The notes under the pieces were generated by a model, which was given only the letters and a program-made list of their open reading frames with translations, was not told the origin of the DNA and made no database searches. Made by a program: the position numbers and the translations under genes. Shown piece by piece: positions 60,417-64,000 of a DNA stretch of 64,000 nt (its first letter is position 1; every line of letters starts with the position of its first letter). Source of the stretch: Fonticella tunisiensis (GTDB lineage: Bacteria; Bacillota; Clostridia; Clostridiales; Caloramatoraceae); assembly GCF_004364155.1 (NCBI RefSeq), contig NZ_SOAZ01000006.1, forward strand, positions 62,001 through 126,000, given 5' to 3'.

Positions 60417-61602
60417 CTATAGTCAAAATATGATCCAATATTACATGTGCAAGCTCTTCCTTAGTCATAATCGGCGACTCAATCATCCTTCCGTCCCTCA
60501 ATATAATCTTAACCCTGTTAGTATCTACTGCAAATCCTGCACCCTCCATGGTTATATCATTTGCAACTATCATATCAAGATTTTTCTTACTTATCTTTGA
60601 CAATGCATTGTTGATAAGATCATCCGACTCAGCAGCAAAACCAACAAGTATTTGATTTGTTTTTTGTCCGCCAAGCGTCTGCAATATATCCTTATTCCTT
60701 GTAAGACTGATGCTTAAATCATCATCAGATTTCTTGAGCTTACTTGTACTCTTAGTTTCTGGCCTATAATCAGCCACCGCTGCAGACTTTATAACTATAT
60801 CAACTTTATCAAATCGTTTTAAAACCTCATTGTACATATCATCAGCGCTATGTACTTTAACAAGTTCTACCCCTTCAACAGGCTTTAAACCCGTAGGACC
60901 TGATATTAATACAACCTCAGCTCCCCTATTTCTGGCAGCCCTGGCAATAGCATAGCCCATCTTCCCTGTTGAACGGTTTGTTATATACCTTACAGGATCG
61001 ATGTCTTCCTGTGTAGGACCAGCAGTTACCAGTATTTTTTTACCGGTTAAATCCTTTGGTTCATAAAGCAGCATTTCAATGACATCAACTATTTTTTCAG
61101 TGTCAGCCAGCTTTCCTTTGCCTACAACGCCGCATGCAAGCCTTCCCTCATCCGGTTCAACAAAGTAGTAATTAAGTGATTTTAAAAAGGATATATTCCT
61201 CTGAACTATAGGGTTCTCATACATGTTTGTATTCATAGCAGGAGCAATTAAAACAGGTGCCTTTGTCGCCATCACCGTAGTTGTCAGCATATCATCGGCT
61301 ATACCTCCAGCAATTTTTCCAATGACATTGGCTGTTGCTGGGGCAATTACAAAAAGATCAGCCTTTTCTGCCAGGGAAATATGCTGAATTTCCCAGCTTT
61401 TGGGCTCCTGAAACATATCTGATATCACATAATTCTGACTCAATGCTTGAAAACTTAAGGGAGTTACAAATTTTTTAGCTGACTCTGTCATAATAACATG
61501 TACATTTATATTCTTTTTTTTTAGTTTACTTACAATATCGAGGGCCTTATAAGCAGCAATTCCTCCGCTTACTCCAAGTACAACGGTTTTATTTTCAAAC
61601 AT
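60409..61602 (-). CDS. coaBC: Bifunctional phosphopantothenoylcysteine decarboxylase / phosphopantothenate-cysteine ligase
   Basis: CoaBC makes 4'-phosphopantetheine from phosphopantothenate and cysteine. The N-terminal FMN decarboxylase (CoaC, about residues 1-185) has GVSGGIAAYKALDIV, IQHISLAEKAD with the active-site His, the PAMNTNMYENP motif and GRLACGVVGKGKL with the catalytic Cys. The CoaB ligase half (about 186-397) has VTAGPTQEDIDPVRYITNRSTGKMG (core) and KKNLDMIVAND. The ATG after AAGAGGTGTGACA gives 397 residues. CoaD, the next enzyme, is encoded at 42 kb. Confidence 0.98.
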   Translation of the reverse strand: MFENKTVVLGVSGGIAAYKALDIVSKLKKKNINVHVIMTESAKKFVTPLSFQALSQNYVISDMFQEPKSWEIQHISLAEKADLFVIAPATANVIGKIAGGIADDMLTTTVMATKAPVLIAPAMNTNMYENPIVQRNISFLKSLNYYFVEPDEGRLACGVVGKGKLADTEKIVDVIEMLLYEPKDLTGKKILVTAGPTQEDIDPVRYITNRSTGKMGYAIARAARNRGAEVVLISGPTGLKPVEGVELVKVHSADDMYNEVLKRFDKVDIVIKSAAVADYRPETKSTSKLKKSDDDLSISLTRNKDILQTLGGQKTNQILVGFAAESDDLINNALSKISKKNLDMIVANDITMEGAGFAVDTNRVKIILRDGRMIESPIMTKEELAHVILDHILTIER

Positions 61603-61613
61603 TGTCACACCTC

Positions 61614-61835
61614 TTATTTTATACCTGATTTTACGCTTTCGTACTTGATTTTCCCTTCGTTAATTTCATTTATTGCAATCGTAACAGGCTTTGTTGATTC
61701 TATATCAACGAGGGTTTTTGCTCCATCCACAATCTGTCTGGCCCTTCTGGCCGCTATAACCACAAGAGAGTACCTGTTATCAACCTTCTCAAGAAGTGAA
61801 ACTATTGATGGATTAATCATAGAATTGCTACTCAT
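61614..61835 (-). CDS. rpoZ: RNA polymerase omega subunit
   Basis: Omega stabilises the beta' subunit during RNA polymerase assembly. The 73-residue protein contains the conserved helix DNRYSLVVIAARRARQIVDG (about residues 19-38) and the KPVTIAINEINEGKI segment. It overlaps the gmk stop by 8 bp. The gmk-rpoZ pair is also found in Bacillus and Proteobacteria. Confidence 0.97.
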   Translation of the reverse strand: MSSNSMINPSIVSLLEKVDNRYSLVVIAARRARQIVDGAKTLVDIESTKPVTIAINEINEGKIKYESVKSGIK

Positions 61836-62448
61836 TTAAACCAACCTCCTGTAAAAGCATGCCTGATTTTTTCATACGATCAACTCTGCATTTTTCAGCA
61901 GTTATAATGCTCTCTATCTTTTTAACAGCTTCACTAACCACATCATTTATGACTACATAATTATAATTGGATACATAATTGATCTCTTTAAAAGCTGAGT
62001 TAAAGCGAGTCAAGAGAGACTTTTCGGTTTCTGACCCTCTTTTGATTATCCTATTCTTTAATTCCTCCATAGAAGGAGGCATAATGAATATAAAGACGCC
62101 TTCCGGATAATTTTCTTTAACCTTCAATGCTCCCTGAATGTCTATTTCAAGTATAACATCACTGCCACCATTAAGCGACTGCTCCACGTATGATTTTGGA
62201 GTACCATATAAATTGCCATATACCTCGGCATGTTCAAGAAACTCGTTTCTTTTGATCATCTCCTGGAACTCTTCATGGGTTATAAAGAAATAATTTTTCC
62301 CGTGCACTTCTCTCTCCCTCGGCTGCCTCGTAGTACAGGATATTGAAAGCTTTATATCATTGTTCCTTTCAAGCAGCGCCTTACACAGTGTTCCCTTACC
62401 AGCTCCTGAGGGTCCAGAAATAACTATTAGAAGTCCCTTTTGTGACAT
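61828..62448 (-). CDS. gmk: Guanylate kinase
   Basis: Gmk phosphorylates GMP and dGMP, feeding GTP and (p)ppGpp metabolism. Walker A is VISGPSGAGKGTLCKALL (about residues 8-25); SCTTRQPREREVHGKNYFFI (about 37-56) forms the GMP-binding region, and the lid has PPSMEELKNRIIKRG. The 206-residue length is normal. It lies 18 bp after remA and overlaps rpoZ. Confidence 0.98.
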   Translation of the reverse strand: MSQKGLLIVISGPSGAGKGTLCKALLERNNDIKLSISCTTRQPREREVHGKNYFFITHEEFQEMIKRNEFLEHAEVYGNLYGTPKSYVEQSLNGGSDVILEIDIQGALKVKENYPEGVFIFIMPPSMEELKNRIIKRGSETEKSLLTRFNSAFKEINYVSNYNYVVINDVVSEAVKKIESIITAEKCRVDRMKKSGMLLQEVGLNE

Positions 62449-62466
62449 CTCGTTCCCCTTCCTATT

Positions 62467-62742
62467 TTATTCTTCATCTTCTTCAATATCTTCTTCAATA
62501 TCCTTTGATGAAAGCCTGTGAGCGACTGTTTCAGGCTGCACTGCAGACAAAATTATATGATCGCTGTCTGTTATAATAACCGCCCTGGTTCTTCTTCCAT
62601 AGGTAGCATCTATGAGCATTCCTCTATCCCTGGCCTCCTGTATTATTCTTTTAATTGGAGCCGATTCAGGGCTTACTATAGCCACGAGCCTGTTAGCTGA
62701 AACTATATTGCCGAATCCTATGTTAATAAGTTTAATTGCCAT
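62467..62742 (-). CDS. remA: Extracellular matrix regulator RemA family protein (DUF370)
   Basis: RemA is a small DNA-binding protein that forms ring-like oligomers and activates matrix and osmoprotection genes in Bacillus; in Clostridia its targets are unknown. The 91-residue sequence begins [22 protein letters not shown] and has the conserved [30 protein letters not shown] core (about residues 25-54), where the ATYGRRTR segment contributes DNA-contacting arginines. The acidic tail ([11 protein letters not shown]) is longer than I would expect. The order yicC-remA-gmk is that of Bacillus. Confidence 0.95.
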   Translation of the reverse strand: MAIKLINIGFGNIVSANRLVAIVSPESAPIKRIIQEARDRGMLIDATYGRRTRAVIITDSDHIILSAVQPETVAHRLSSKDIEEDIEEDEE

Positions 62743-62756
62743 AAAACAACCTCCTG

Positions 62757-63635
62757 TTATTCAATGTTTTGAACCTGTTCTCTTATTTTTTCAAGCTCAC
62801 TTTTAATTTCAACCACTAATTTCGTTATGTATAGATCATTTGACTTTGAGCCAATAGTATTTGTTTCCCTATTCATTTCCTGAATTAAGAAATCAAGCTT
62901 TCTTCCAACAGGTTCACTGCTTAAAAGTGAATTTACAAACTGATCTATGTGGCTTTTAAGCCTTACGATTTCCTCAGTTATATTGCACTTATCTGCAAAA
63001 AAAGCTATTTCATTTAAGAGCCTTGATTGATCCAATTCTATATCCTTTAAAAACTCCGACACTCTCTGGGAAATTTTCTCCCTATACTCCTCGACTACTC
63101 TGGGCGACCTTTCTTCAATATCCAAAACTAACCTGTGAATAAAAGCACATCTTTCCTGTATATCCCTGCTTAATTTTAATCCTTCTCTGCTCCTCATGTC
63201 AATAAACATATCCAGGGCTTCATCCAAGGCCCTTGAAAGAATTTCCCATGTTTTTTCAAGATCTTCTTCCTTATTTTCAACGGTTATGACTTCCGGTGAT
63301 TTAGCCAATAGCGATACAGCAATATCATCCTTCAGGTTAAACCTGTCCCTAAGCATTATAAAGGCATCATAATAGGCTTTTGCAAGCTGTTCATCGACGT
63401 TAATGGATATATCGTCATCGCTAAATTTTTCCTGATTTATGTACACATCTATCTTACCACGAGATATCCTTGACGCAATATATTTCCTTATATTGTCCTC
63501 AAGTGCATAAATCTGTTTTGGAAGCCTTATATTGATATCCAGATACCTGTTATTAACAGCTTTAATCTCCACATTAAAGGCTTTGCCATCCTCCTCTGTA
63601 CTGCCCCGTCCATATCCTGTCATGCTTTTAATCAT
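62757..63635 (-). CDS. YicC/YloC family endoribonuclease
   Basis: YicC-family proteins are endoribonucleases (E. coli YicC degrades RyhB); YloC of Bacillus belongs to the same family. The 292-residue protein starts [11 protein letters not shown], the family hallmark, and has the conserved [17 protein letters not shown] segment (about residues 22-38), a long helical middle and the C-terminal [24 protein letters not shown] (core about residues 253-272). The start follows GGTGGGTGAAAAAA and avoids a 10-codon upstream extension. It heads the long right-hand operon, with a promoter about 70 bp upstream. Confidence 0.95.
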   Translation of the reverse strand: MIKSMTGYGRGSTEEDGKAFNVEIKAVNNRYLDINIRLPKQIYALEDNIRKYIASRISRGKIDVYINQEKFSDDDISINVDEQLAKAYYDAFIMLRDRFNLKDDIAVSLLAKSPEVITVENKEEDLEKTWEILSRALDEALDMFIDMRSREGLKLSRDIQERCAFIHRLVLDIEERSPRVVEEYREKISQRVSEFLKDIELDQSRLLNEIAFFADKCNITEEIVRLKSHIDQFVNSLLSSEPVGRKLDFLIQEMNRETNTIGSKSNDLYITKLVVEIKSELEKIREQVQNIE

Positions 63636-63702
63636 TTTTTTCACCCACCAGTTTATTTTCTCCATTTAATTTCTTTAATGTATTATTTCTTAATTCTTTC
63701 TC

Positions 63703-63732
63703 ATTATACCTAATTATATCATAATCTTTCAA
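63703..63732 (-). promoter_or_regulatory. Sigma-A promoter of the yicC operon
   Basis: TTGAAA (63727-63732), an 18-bp spacer and TATAAT (63703-63708), about 65 bp before the yicC start. It could drive the whole run of minus-strand genes from yicC to at least rpoZ. Confidence 0.65.
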
Positions 63733-63826
63733 GCTTATTTTATAAATTAACTCGTTGTGCTAAATAAATTTGAAGATCAGCGCTGCGATAAAAATATATT
63801 TCATTCACCAGCACGCTTAACAAAGA

Positions 63827-63908
63827 AGTTCTAAGGCTTGAGATTTGAAAAATCAAGAACTTTCGTTAAACTCGCCTTGCTTAAGTCACGAAAGTTCCAG
63901 GATTTTTC
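63827..63908. repeat. Compound inverted repeat with two mutually exclusive stems
   Basis: GAAAAATC and GAACTTTCGT (63847-63854 and 63857-63866) are mirrored by ACGAAAGTTC and GATTTTTC (63888-63897 and 63901-63908), an 18-bp imperfect stem with a 21-nt loop. AAGTTCT (63827-63833) can instead pair with AGAACTT (63856-63862) of the same left arm. It lies between the partial right-end gene and the yicC promoter. It may be a dispersed repeat or a regulatory RNA. Confidence 0.55.
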
Positions 63909-63924
63909 TGCTTAACAAAATAAA

Positions 63925-63945
63925 AGCCCATGAAATTCACGGGCT
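63925..63945 (-). terminator. Terminator of the right-end gene
   Basis: AGCCCGTGAA paired with TTCATGGGCT (one G-U pair, tiny loop) followed by TTTATTTTG on the minus strand; it overlaps the stop codon of the partial gene at the window edge. Confidence 0.7.
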
Positions 63946-64000
63946 AAAAATCAATGCTGCATATTTTGTTCATTGCCTTTTTTAGTGTTTCTTCACTTGA
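63944..64000 (-). CDS. C-terminal end of an unidentified gene (partial)
   Basis: The last 18 codons of a reading frame entering from the right, ending ETLKKAMNKICSIDF before a TAG stop and a terminator. The coding call rests on the open frame and the hairpin right at its stop. Too little is visible to name the protein. Confidence 0.5.
   Translation of the reverse strand, partial: SSEETLKKAMNKICSIDF

Noticed and set aside
1-64000. CRISPR arrays, transposases, integrases, toxin-antitoxin pairs, phage genes, tRNA or rRNA genes
   Set aside because: I looked for direct repeats at regular spacing, terminal inverted repeats around DDE-type genes, and tRNA cloverleaf ends and found none. The window is ordinary core chromosome.

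Overview
This is a low-G+C Firmicute chromosome segment. The best fit is an anaerobic, endospore-forming member of the Clostridia, in or near the Clostridiaceae. The grounds are: AT-rich intergenic DNA with strong GGAGG ribosome-binding sites and TTGACA/TATAAT promoters; spore genes (an alpha/beta-type SASP, SpoVS, YlbJ); a phosphotransacetylase/acetate kinase pair; FabK as the only enoyl-ACP reductase seen; and CodY, FapR, RemA and a PrkC/PrpC pair. No species can be named from this window. About 70 genes are present, nearly all on the minus strand, and almost all are housekeeping. I see no insertion sequence, prophage, CRISPR array, rRNA or tRNA.

Read along the minus strand from the right end, the layout follows the well-known Bacillus subtilis gene order. 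(1) 63.6-48.3 kb: yicC-remA-gmk-rpoZ-coaBC-priA-def-fmt-yugP-rsmB-rlmN-prpC-prkC-rsgA-rpe-thiN, ending in two tiny membrane-protein genes not usually annotated. (2) 48.3-43.4 kb: rpmB alone on the plus strand, diverging from asp23(yloU)-fakA-recG, then a SASP gene. (3) 43.2-35.6 kb: a ylb-type block (rsmD, coaD, ylbJ, a patatin gene, tmcAL, then yceD-rpmF) with pta-ackA inside it. ylbJ and tmcAL point the other way. (4) 35.5-26.7 kb: a FapR-controlled lipid operon, fapR-plsX-fabH-fabK-fabD-fabG-acpP-fabF, followed by rnc and a radical SAM gene. (5) 26.6-15 kb: spoVS, smc-ftsY, ylxM-ffh-rpsP-khpA-rimM-trmD-rplS, then rbgA-rnhB-yraN and a metallo-hydrolase. (6) 14.7-8.6 kb: the least conserved part, with plus-strand pepD, comM, a thiamine-binding-like gene and degV, and a minus-strand dusA. 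(7) 8.3-0 kb: dprA, topA, codY, rpsB-tsf-pyrH-frr-(small ORF)-uppS, the last cut by the window edge.

The genes form connected systems: translation (ribosomal proteins, their assembly GTPases, tRNA and rRNA modification, formylation and deformylation), SRP targeting (ffh, ftsY, ylxM), chromosome and replication-restart functions (smc, topA, recG, priA), membrane lipid synthesis with its repressor, fatty-acid activation (fakA plus a degV-family binding protein), and acetate metabolism.

I found no undescribed multigene system. The most interesting material is small or non-coding: paired micro-membrane proteins at the position spoVM holds in Bacillus, with a mother-cell-like promoter; a sigma-H promoter in front of spoVS; a FapR operator overlapping the fapR promoter; structured leaders on rplS, rpsB and rnc; palindromes at the yceD and asp23/rpmB promoters; and a large two-state inverted repeat upstream of yicC. 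All promoter, operator and terminator calls come from reading the sequence by eye.
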